Origin: an uncultured Alistipes sp.
GTDB lineage: Bacteria; Bacteroidota; Bacteroidia; Bacteroidales; Rikenellaceae
DNA: 27,239 nucleotides
Direction of reading: 5' to 3'
Assembly: GCA_900553175.1 (NCBI GenBank)
Contig: USCH01000021.1
Coordinates: forward strand, 1-27,239
In this document: positions 13,309 to 22,326 of the stretch, piece after piece
How the letters are laid out: the number at the start of each line of letters is the position of its first letter
How positions within the stretch are numbered: the first letter of the stretch is position 1
Position numbers and translations under genes: made by a program
The notes under the pieces: model-generated
What the model was told of the DNA's origin: nothing
Seen by the model: only the letters and a program-made list of their open reading frames with translations
The model's database searches: none

Positions 13309-14549
13309 ATTCTCTTTTTTTGAACCGTTGCTTCGATCGTGCCGTCGGCGAATCTGATCTCCACGCCCTCGCCGGGCTGCGCTTCGGAGGCCGACCGCAG
13401 GGTTAGTCCGCCGCTGTGCACCAGGGCGAACCCCAGCCGCAGCAGCCGTTCGGGACGGTGCGCCTCGGCGATGTCGCCGGCCCGGACGAGCCGCAGTCGC
13501 TGACGGGTCAGCAGCTCGCGGACGGCTGCGGCGAGCTGCGGCTCCCATCCTGCGGCGCGTGCCCTCTCTCCGGCGATCCGCGCGCCGCAGAGCCGTTCCA
13601 GGTCGCCCGCCGCCCGCTCCAGCCGCAGCCGCTGGTCGTGGGCCCGGCGGAGTGTGGCCGCATGCAGGGCGGCGGCCGCCCGGGCGATTCCCGCCTCGAA
13701 GGCGGCGGCGCGCTCGACGAACCATCCGGCCACGGCCGTCGGCGTCTTGAGCGCCCGGAATGCCACCAGATCGGCCACGCTGGTGTCCTTGTCGTGGCCG
13801 ATGCCCGTCACCACGGGCAGCGGGAACTGGGCCACGTGGGCGCAGAGCCGGTAGGCGTTGAAACAGTTGAGGTCGCTCTGCGAGCCGCCTCCGCGGATCA
13901 GCGCCACGGCATCGAACTCTCCGGCCCGTTCGGCCACGGCGCAGAGCGCCGCGACGATCGAGCTTTCGGCTTCGGCGCCCTGCACGTAGGCGTCGAAGAG
14001 CGTGAGGCGGAAGCGGTAGGGGCTCTTGTCGAGCTCCTTGCAGAAATCGCGGTAGCCCGCCGCCTGCGCGCTCGACACCACGGCGATGCGCTGCATGACG
14101 GCCGCGGCTTCGGTCTGGCGGTTCATCTCCCATACGCCGTCGTTTTGCAGTTGCAGGATGGTCTGCTGCCGCTGGCGCTCCATGTCGCCGAGCGTGTACG
14201 AGGGGTCGATGTCGGTGATCTGGAGCGAGAAGCCGTAGATTTCGTGGTAGCTCACGAGCACTTTGGCCAGAATCTGCAACCCCGGGGCGAGCGGCTGTCC
14301 GGTTTCCCGTTCGAAGCCCTCTGCGATGCGGGTGTAGCTGCCGTTCCAGATCACGGCGCGGGCCTGGGCCGTGGGCACGCCGTTCGAGCCCCCCTTCTCG
14401 ACCAGCTCCAGGTAGCAGTGGCCCGAGTGGTTGCGTTTGAGCTCCGAGATTTCGGCGCTGACCCACACGGGCAGTTCGAACCGCTCTTCGAGCGACCGTT
14501 TCACCGCGCGCTGCAACTCGCGGAGGGTCATGGGCCGCGGCTGGCTCAT
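13293..14549 (-). CDS. xseA: Exodeoxyribonuclease VII large subunit (XseA)
   Basis: The catalytic subunit of exodeoxyribonuclease VII, 418 residues. An N-terminal OB-fold begins LRELQRAVKRSLEERF and continues WVSAEISELKRNHSGHCYLEL. The nuclease domain has AVVSSAQAAGYRDF, RGGGSQSDL with the following FN, and GIGHDKDTSVADLVAFRALKTPTAVA, all in family order. Where many XseA proteins have an acidic residue in GHExD, this one reads GHDKD. A basic, coiled-coil-forming region and a C-terminal segment ending QKKRIWQRK follow. The start overlaps the menA stop (ATGA). A second in-frame ATG six codons in (MTLREL) is possible. The role is in DNA repair and recombination. Confidence 0.94.
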   Translation of the reverse strand: MSQPRPMTLRELQRAVKRSLEERFELPVWVSAEISELKRNHSGHCYLELVEKGGSNGVPTAQARAVIWNGSYTRIAEGFERETGQPLAPGLQILAKVLVSYHEIYGFSLQITDIDPSYTLGDMERQRQQTILQLQNDGVWEMNRQTEAAAVMQRIAVVSSAQAAGYRDFCKELDKSPYRFRLTLFDAYVQGAEAESSIVAALCAVAERAGEFDAVALIRGGGSQSDLNCFNAYRLCAHVAQFPLPVVTGIGHDKDTSVADLVAFRALKTPTAVAGWFVERAAAFEAGIARAAAALHAATLRRAHDQRLRLERAAGDLERLCGARIAGERARAAGWEPQLAAAVRELLTRQRLRLVRAGDIAEAHRPERLLRLGFALVHSGGLTLRSASEAQPGEGVEIRFADGTIEATVQKKRIWQRK

Positions 14550-15460
14550 CGGCCCAGCAGGATGCCTGCCGTGAGCAGCGCTCCGAACAGCAGAATGTTG
14601 CGGGCCGTTTCGCCCAGACAGACGTTGAGCGCCTCGCCGCGGCCGATGCGCACCATCTTGCGCCAGGTCATGACGTGAACGGCCAGATAGGGCAGGGGCA
14701 GCAGGGCGGCCCACGTGAGCCCGTCGGCCAGCAGCGTGAGGCAGAGTGCGGCGGCCGTGATGCCCAGCAGCAGGTAGCCCAGACTTCCGAAGCGCGCCCC
14801 CAGCCGGACGACGACCGTGCGCTTGCCGCACCGCGCATCCTCCTCCCGGTCGCGGAAGTTGTTGACCATGAGCATCGTGTCGATCACCAGCCCGCAGGCG
14901 AGCGCCGTCGCGGTGGCCGGCCAGGTCCAGCGGCCGGTCTGGATGTAGTAGAGGAATCCCACGGGCACCAGACCGAAAAAGAGGACGACGGCCGCATCGC
15001 CCAGACCGTGGTAGGCCAGCGGCCAGGGTCCGGCGGTGTAGAGGAAGGCGAAAATCAGGCAGAGCGCTCCCGTGGCGACCAGCTCCCAGCCGCCGAAGCG
15101 GAGCGATCCGAAGCGGAGGGCCCAGAGGAGCAGTCCGCAGCCGGTGAGGACCGCCGCTGCGGTGAAAGCCGCGATGCCGCGCTTCATGGCCGGCAGGGTG
15201 ATGTAGCCTTTGGCGAATGCGCGGTCGGGGCCGAGCCGGTCGGGCCGGTCGGCGCCTTTGAGAAAGTCCCAGAGGTCGTTGACCAGGTTGGCCGTGCATT
15301 GCATCAGCACGGCGAAAAGCAGTCCGAGGAGTGCCGGAAGCGGGTGCAGCGAGCCGTCGGCAAAGGCGAGGGCCGAAGCTACGGCGGCCAGAATCACGGA
15401 GTCGACCAGACTGTAGGGCCTTACGGCCAGTATCCAGGCAGCGAATGAATTGGGTTTCAT
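14546..15460 (-). CDS. menA: 1,4-dihydroxy-2-naphthoate polyprenyltransferase (MenA)
   Basis: A UbiA-superfamily membrane prenyltransferase that attaches the isoprenoid tail to DHNA, the membrane step of menaquinone synthesis. The 304-residue protein has eight to nine hydrophobic helices. The first aspartate-rich motif reads NLVNDLWDFLKGAD, which fits NDxxDxxxD for Mg-diphosphate binding. The second reads NNFRDREEDARCGKRT. The MenA-type N terminus has the pattern AWILAVRPYSL. Other UbiA members (UbiA, CyoE, chlorophyll synthase) are less likely given NNFRDxxxD and the menaquinone-using phylum. It overlaps xseA by four bases and follows the exported protein gene by 29 bases. Confidence 0.92.
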   Translation of the reverse strand: MKPNSFAAWILAVRPYSLVDSVILAAVASALAFADGSLHPLPALLGLLFAVLMQCTANLVNDLWDFLKGADRPDRLGPDRAFAKGYITLPAMKRGIAAFTAAAVLTGCGLLLWALRFGSLRFGGWELVATGALCLIFAFLYTAGPWPLAYHGLGDAAVVLFFGLVPVGFLYYIQTGRWTWPATATALACGLVIDTMLMVNNFRDREEDARCGKRTVVVRLGARFGSLGYLLLGITAAALCLTLLADGLTWAALLPLPYLAVHVMTWRKMVRIGRGEALNVCLGETARNILLFGALLTAGILLGR

Positions 15461-15489
15461 GATGGGTGCGGATTTCGTTTTGCGGGTGT

Positions 15490-16026
15490 TCAGCGGATGA
15501 CCAGTTCGACGGGCGGCGGCATGGGTTTGCCTTCGGGCAGCTGGACGCTCACCACGCCCCGGCTTTCGACGGGGCGCCCGTTTTTCATGGCCGGCAGCCA
15601 GCGGGGCGCCTCGGCGAGCGCTTTGAGCACGCGCCGGCAGAGGCGGCTGTCGGTCGATTCCAGCGTCCGGTCGACTTCGAGCGCGCCCTCCTCGGTGATG
15701 CGGTAGCGCACGACCACGCGGGCGGCCGGCTCGTCGTCGTCCCAGCGGACGCGGCGGGCGATGTAGGCGCCCAGCGTCGTGTCGGCTTCGAAGCGCGCGG
15801 GGGTGTCGTAGCGCAGCGTGATGAGCAGCACGCCGTCTGCGGCCCGCCCGCCGTAGCGGGCGATGGTCTCCTCGTCGGCCGGAAGCTCCTCGATGCGCTC
15901 GATGTCGCGGGCCGGAATCGAGGCGATTTCGTCGCGCGGCTCTCCGTTGACGAGGTAGAGCGGCCGTTGTGCCGCCAGCGGCAGAACGGCGAGGAGTGCG
16001 GCGATAAGCGGCGGAAAACGTTTCAT
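15490..16026 (-). CDS. Exported protein with TonB-receptor-plug-like and TonB-C-like segments, function unknown
   Basis: A 178-residue protein with a signal peptide (basic start, hydrophobic core to about residue 19, then AAQ). Residues about 22-72 resemble the end of a TonB-dependent receptor plug: YLVNGEPRDEI, then IPARDIERIEEL, then YGGRAADGVLLITL. That parallels the xIDGxP, IESIEVL and YGSRAANGVILI pattern of SusC-type receptors. Residues about 83-165 resemble a TonB C-terminal domain: a tyrosine/arginine strand VVVRYRITEEGAL, a cysteine at 130, and PRWLPAMKNGRPV followed by a valine-rich strand. There is no transmembrane anchor other than the signal peptide and no proline-rich linker, so it is not an ordinary TonB. 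It lies between prfA (50 bases) and menA (29 bases). Role unknown; the domain assignments are by eye. Confidence 0.75.
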   Translation of the reverse strand: MKRFPPLIAALLAVLPLAAQRPLYLVNGEPRDEIASIPARDIERIEELPADEETIARYGGRAADGVLLITLRYDTPARFEADTTLGAYIARRVRWDDDEPAARVVVRYRITEEGALEVDRTLESTDSRLCRRVLKALAEAPRWLPAMKNGRPVESRGVVSVQLPEGKPMPPPVELVIR

Positions 16027-16076
16027 GGTCGGGACTTTCTCGTCCGAACGGAGGATGCGGCCGGAAAATTGTGCGG

Positions 16077-17162
16077 CTACAGCTCGCTCTCCTTGAGCCG
16101 CTCGGCGTTCTCGGCCACGATCAGGTGGTCGATGCAGTCCTGGATGTCGCCGTCCATGAAGGCCGAGAGGTTGTAGATCGTGTAGTTGATGCGGTGGTCG
16201 GTGATGCGCCCCTGCGGGTAGTTGTAGGTGCGGATCTTGGCCGAGCGGTCGCCCGTCGAGACCATCGTCTTGCGCTTCGAGGCGATTTCGTCCAGATACT
16301 TCGAGTATTCGAGGTTGAAGACGCGCGTGCGCAGCTCCTCGAACGCCTTGTCGAAGTTCTTGAGCTGCGACTTCTGGTCCTGGCACTGCACGACGATGCC
16401 CGTGGGGATGTGCGTCAGGCGGATGGCCGAATAGGTCGTGTTGACCGACTGTCCGCCGGGGCCCGAGGCGCAGAAGATGTCCTTGCGGATGTCGTTCATC
16501 GAGATTTCGACGTCGAACTCCTCGGCTTCGGGCAGCACGGCCACCGAGGCCGCCGAGGTGTGGACGCGGCCCTGCGTTTCGGTCTGGGGCACGCGCTGCA
16601 CGCGGTGCACGCCCGATTCGTACTTCAAGGTGCCGTAGACGTTCTGGCCCGTGACCTTCATGACCACCTCCTTGTAGCCGCCCGCGGCGCCGTCCGAGAA
16701 CGAGGTGATCTCGTAGCGCCAGCCCTTCGATTCGATGTATTTGGTGTACATGCGCAGCAGGTCGCCGGCGAAGATGGCCGCCTCGTCGCCGCCCGTGCCG
16801 CCGCGGATCTCCATGATGGCGTTCTTCGAGTCCTGCGGGTCCTTGGGGATGAGCAGCAGCTTGATCTCCTCCTCCATCGATGCGATCTGCGGCTCCAGCT
16901 CGGCGATCATTTCGCGGGCCATTTCGCGCATCTCCTCGTCCTTGTCGTTCACGAGCGTGTCCTTGGCTTCGGCGAGGTTGGCCACGGCCGTGCGGTAGCG
17001 CTCCGAAGTCTCGATGATGGGCTCCAGCTCCTTGTACTCCTTGTTCAGCTCGACGAACTGTTTGACGTCGGCGATCACTTCGGGGTCGGTGAGTTTCTGC
17101 CCCACCTCTTCGTATTTGAGTTTCAACCCGTCGAGCCGGGTGAGGATGGTGTTGTCTGCCAT
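16077..17162 (-). CDS. prfA: Peptide chain release factor 1 (PrfA)
   Basis: Ends translation at UAA and UAG. The 361-residue protein has domain 1 helices, the codon-recognition domain with the tripeptide PQT at 192-194 (RVPQTETQGR), and the peptidyl-tRNA hydrolysis motif GGQ at 236-238 in CASGPGGQSVNTT. In E. coli the tripeptide is PAT; the middle residue Q is the only notable change. The absence of an SPF tripeptide excludes RF2. The start beginning MADNTILTRL was chosen for family fit. It is preceded by a 181-base region with a long hairpin, suggesting its own promoter. Confidence 0.96.
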   Translation of the reverse strand: MADNTILTRLDGLKLKYEEVGQKLTDPEVIADVKQFVELNKEYKELEPIIETSERYRTAVANLAEAKDTLVNDKDEEMREMAREMIAELEPQIASMEEEIKLLLIPKDPQDSKNAIMEIRGGTGGDEAAIFAGDLLRMYTKYIESKGWRYEITSFSDGAAGGYKEVVMKVTGQNVYGTLKYESGVHRVQRVPQTETQGRVHTSAASVAVLPEAEEFDVEISMNDIRKDIFCASGPGGQSVNTTYSAIRLTHIPTGIVVQCQDQKSQLKNFDKAFEELRTRVFNLEYSKYLDEIASKRKTMVSTGDRSAKIRTYNYPQGRITDHRINYTIYNLSAFMDGDIQDCIDHLIVAENAERLKESEL

Positions 17163-17343
17163 TTTTCAGGTGAAAGGTTTTTATAAAAATTGTTTTTTGC
17201 GTTCCGGTCTTCGTCCGGTGCGGGCCGGAGCCGGCGGAGGCGGCGCAGCTGCGAGTCGCAAGCCTGCGCCGGGGGCTCCGGCTTGCCTGCCCGAAGGCGG
17301 ACTTTGGCGACGATTCCCGGCACAGCCGAGGCGCCTCGGCCGC
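17163..17343. other. Hairpin-rich gap between the hydrolase gene and prfA
   Basis: A perfect 16-base palindrome GCCGAGGCGCCTCGGC (17325-17340) lies three bases past the hydrolase stop codon (17344-17346) and could end transcription, though without a T run. Further along, 17224-17282 can fold into one long hairpin. Its outer arms are gccggagcc (17224-17232) and ggctccggc (17274-17282), with inner arms ggcgcag (17242-17248) and ctgcgcc (17264-17270) and a tip tgcga-g-tcgca (17250-17260). An AT-rich stretch (17171-17200) before prfA probably holds its promoter, but I cannot assign a clean -7 box. No gene is seen. Confidence 0.6.
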
Positions 17344-18228
17344 TTATTTTGCGGTCTCTCCGGTCCGGCGCCCGAGCCAGTCGAGCACGCTCCGCTGCCA
17401 TTGCTCCTTGTAGCGGAAGCCGTCGAGAATCCCCCAGCCGTGGTCGCCCGAGGGATAGATGTGCATCGAAGCCTCGATGCCCTGCTCCTTGAGGGCTTCG
17501 TAGTAGCGCGTGCTGTTCACGGGCGGCACGATGCGGTCGTCGTCGGAGAGGAGCAGCAGCGCGGGCGGCGTCTGCCGGTCGACGCGGTTTTCGAGCGAGT
17601 AGCATGCGGTCAGCTCCGGGGTGCGGCCGCCGCCCAGCAGGTTGTCGAACGAGCCGGCGTGCCCCTTGCCCGCTTCGCCCGTGATGACCGGGTAGAAGAG
17701 CAGCGTGAAGGCGGGCCGCGTCCGGGCCATCGTCGAGGTCATGGCCGCGAGGTGGCCTCCGGCCGAGAATCCGGCGATGCCCACCCGTTCGGCGGTGAAG
17801 CCCGTGGCGCCCGCTTCGAGCCCCGCGAGGATGCGGATGGCCCGCTCGGCATCCTCGAGCGGCACCTCGGGGTGTCCGTTGGGCATGCGGTACTTGAGCA
17901 CGGCGGCCGTGATGCCGTTGGAGGCCAGCCACTTGGCCACGTCGTAACCCTCGTAGTCCATGCAGAGGACCTGATAGCCCCCGCCCGGACAGATCACGAC
18001 GGCCAGCCCCGTGTTTTTCGCCGGGTCGGCCGGGAAGAGGTACAGCTCCGCGTCGGAGGTGTTGCCGATGCGGTCCGGCGCGATCTCGGTTTCGGGCGCG
18101 GTGATGCCGTTGGAGTGGGGCGCCGTGGCGTTGTCCCAGATCTTCACGGTGAATGCCTGCCCGTAGTCGCGGGGCTGCGCCGCGAGCGTGCCGGCTGCGA
18201 AGAGCAGCAGCAGGGTGAGCCGTCTCAT
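17344..18228 (-). CDS. Secreted alpha/beta hydrolase (esterase-like, BD-FAE/acetyl esterase type)
   Basis: A 294-residue serine hydrolase with a signal peptide (hydrophobic to about residue 17, then LAAQ), so probably periplasmic or exported. The oxyanion segment reads VVICPGGGYQVLCMDYEG at about 77-94. The nucleophile elbow is GFSAGG with serine about 155, the acid is in SDDDRIVPPVNS (about 229-231), and the histidine is in GDHGW (about 263). This pattern fits the exported acetyl-xylan or feruloyl esterase-like members common in Bacteroidetes. No carbohydrate-utilisation genes adjoin it, so the substrate is unknown. The gene starts one base after the leuS stop, which makes co-transcription with leuS likely. 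Confidence 0.86.
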   Translation of the reverse strand: MRRLTLLLLFAAGTLAAQPRDYGQAFTVKIWDNATAPHSNGITAPETEIAPDRIGNTSDAELYLFPADPAKNTGLAVVICPGGGYQVLCMDYEGYDVAKWLASNGITAAVLKYRMPNGHPEVPLEDAERAIRILAGLEAGATGFTAERVGIAGFSAGGHLAAMTSTMARTRPAFTLLFYPVITGEAGKGHAGSFDNLLGGGRTPELTACYSLENRVDRQTPPALLLLSDDDRIVPPVNSTRYYEALKEQGIEASMHIYPSGDHGWGILDGFRYKEQWQRSVLDWLGRRTGETAK

Positions 18229-18229
18229 G

Positions 18230-20986
<2,757 letters not shown>

Positions 20987-21017
20987 GTGTTTGCGGATTT
21001 GTCGGATGAATTTCCCG

Positions 21018-21025
21018 CAAAAATA
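21018..21025 (-). promoter_or_regulatory. Bacteroidetes-type promoter for leuS
   Basis: The minus strand reads TATTTTTG, a match to TAnnTTTG followed by C, 32 bases upstream of the leuS start. A 15-base palindrome (acgaaaa-c-ttttcgt, 21026-21040) abuts the upstream edge of the box. Confidence 0.55.
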
Positions 21026-21306
21026 ACGAAAACTTTTCGTAATGCGGTAATTTCGGGCGCTAATTCGCGCGTCCGGTGCCGAAAAACGACTTTTTCGGGG
21101 CCCGCTCCGAATCCGCCTGCGCAAGATTCGCGAGGATGTCCGTCCGGTGCTTTTATGTGTTGACAATCAGTCGTATATCGAATTTGTTATAAATGAAGCC
21201 TATTTGTTTGTGTTTTTTATAATTAAAAAGAATCGGCAAATCGTGAAAAACCTCGCGAAACGCGCCAAAAAGATGCCTTTATATAGGGTAATTCAAAAAA
21301 AATGCG

Positions 21307-21314
21307 TACCTTTG
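21307..21314 (+). promoter_or_regulatory. Promoter of the str-S10 ribosomal operon
   Basis: TACCTTTG followed by CA is a textbook Bacteroidetes -7 element. It lies 57 bases before the rpsL start after an A-rich tract. A -33 TTTG box at the usual distance is not evident. Confidence 0.75.
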
Positions 21315-21371
21315 CAGTCCATTTTGGACAATGGAGATAGATTTTTTAACCATTAAAGGACAGTTTAAGAA

Positions 21372-21752
21372 ATGCCAACTATTCAACAGTTAGTGAGAAA
21401 CGGCCGCGTAGCGCTCGACGACAAGTCGAAGTCGCCCGCGCTGGCTGCGTGTCCCCAGCGCCGGGGCGTGTGCACCCGTGTGTACACCACCACCCCGAAG
21501 AAGCCTAACTCGGCGATGCGTAAGGTGGCGCGTGTGCGTCTGACCAACGGCAAGGAGGTCAACGCCTACATTCCCGGCGAGGGCCACAACCTGCAGGAGC
21601 ACTCGATCGTGCTCGTCCGCGGCGGTCGTGTGAAGGACCTCCCCGGCGTGCGCTACCACCTGGTGCGCGGTGCGCTCGACTCGGCCGGTGTCGACGGCCG
21701 CCGTCAGCGTCGTTCGAAGTACGGTGCCAAACGGCCCAAAGCAGGCAAATAG
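21372..21752 (+). CDS. rpsL: 30S ribosomal protein S12
   Basis: Protein of the ribosomal decoding centre, 126 residues, full length for the family. MPTIQQLVRNGR begins it; the loop TTTPKKPNSAMRKV (about 40-52) and VKDLPGVRYHLVRG (about 87-100) surround the A site. K43 and K88, the two lysines altered in streptomycin-resistant mutants, are both wild type. D89, the methylthiolation site in other bacteria, is present. It is the first gene of the operon, with a 57-base leader. An 81-base spacer to rpsG follows. Confidence 0.98.
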   Translation: MPTIQQLVRNGRVALDDKSKSPALAACPQRRGVCTRVYTTTPKKPNSAMRKVARVRLTNGKEVNAYIPGEGHNLQEHSIVLVRGGRVKDLPGVRYHLVRGALDSAGVDGRRQRRSKYGAKRPKAGK

Positions 21753-21833
21753 TCAGAGGAACAATTAACGGTTTCCCGCCCGGAACGCAAGGAGGGCTGC
21801 GGAAACGACCCATGAAAACAATCTTTAATAGCA
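21753..21833 (+). promoter_or_regulatory. rpsL-rpsG spacer with a structured element, possible S7 autoregulatory site
   Basis: The spacer can fold with stem gtttcc (21771-21776) / ggaaac (21801-21806) and an inner stem gccc (21778-21781) / gggc (21794-21797) with small internal loops. In E. coli, S7 represses its own operon by binding the S12-S7 spacer, so the position is suggestive. The structure is by eye only. Confidence 0.35.
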
Positions 21834-22310
21834 ATGAGAAAAGCTAAGCCAAAAAAGCGAATTCTACTTCCGGATCCGAAGTTCGGCGACGTGGCAGTGA
21901 CCCGTTTCGTGAACAACCTCATGCTGGATGGTAAGAAGAGTATTGCCTACACCATTTTCTACGACTCGCTGGAGCTGGTGGGCAAGAAGATGAAGGATGC
22001 TGATAAATCTCCGCTGGAAATCTGGAAACAGGCTCTGGAGAACATCACGCCCCAAGTCGAAGTGAAATCGAAGCGTATCGGTGGCGCGACGTTCCAGGTT
22101 CCCATGGAGGTTCGGCCGGAGCGCAAGATTTCTATTTCCATGAAAAACCTTGTCCTCTACTCCCGCAAGCGCGCCGGCAAGACGATGGCAGAGAAGCTTT
22201 CCGCCGAAATAGTGGATGCCTACAACCAGCAGGGCGCCGCCTTCAAACGCAAGGAGGAGATGCACCGCATGGCCGAGGCCAACAAGGCATTCGCACACTT
22301 TAGATTCTAA
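21834..22310 (+). CDS. rpsG: 30S ribosomal protein S7
   Basis: Primary 16S rRNA-binding protein that nucleates assembly of the 30S head. It has 158 residues, a normal length. The basic N terminus MRKAKPKKR is followed by VTRFVNNLMLDGKKSIAY, then the helix ALENITPQVEVKSKRIGGATFQVP in family order. The C terminus ends with MAEANKAFAHFRF. It lies 81 bases after rpsL and 16 bases before fusA. Confidence 0.98.
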   Translation: MRKAKPKKRILLPDPKFGDVAVTRFVNNLMLDGKKSIAYTIFYDSLELVGKKMKDADKSPLEIWKQALENITPQVEVKSKRIGGATFQVPMEVRPERKISISMKNLVLYSRKRAGKTMAEKLSAEIVDAYNQQGAAFKRKEEMHRMAEANKAFAHFRF

Positions 22311-22326
22311 AAAAGGAGACTGACAG

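Larger units (their letters stand above)
20987..21371. other. 385-base divergent regulatory region between leuS and rpsL
   Basis: It contains the leuS promoter (21018-21025), a GC-rich stretch (about 21050-21145), and an AT-rich stretch (about 21160-21305) leading to the rpsL promoter. The AT-rich part has no convincing gene and looks like an upstream activating region for ribosomal gene expression. The rpsL leader can form two mutually exclusive small hairpins: gtcc/ggac at 21317-21329, or ccatt/aatgg at 21319-21334. Confidence 0.65.

Noticed and set aside
21147..21356. Plus-strand open frame of 69 codons upstream of rpsL
   Set aside because: It covers the rpsL promoter and part of its leader, is AT-rich and lacks a plausible start or family resemblance.
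21438..21640. Possible streptomycin-resistance allele of rpsL
   Set aside because: Both key lysines (K43 and K88) are the normal, sensitive residues.
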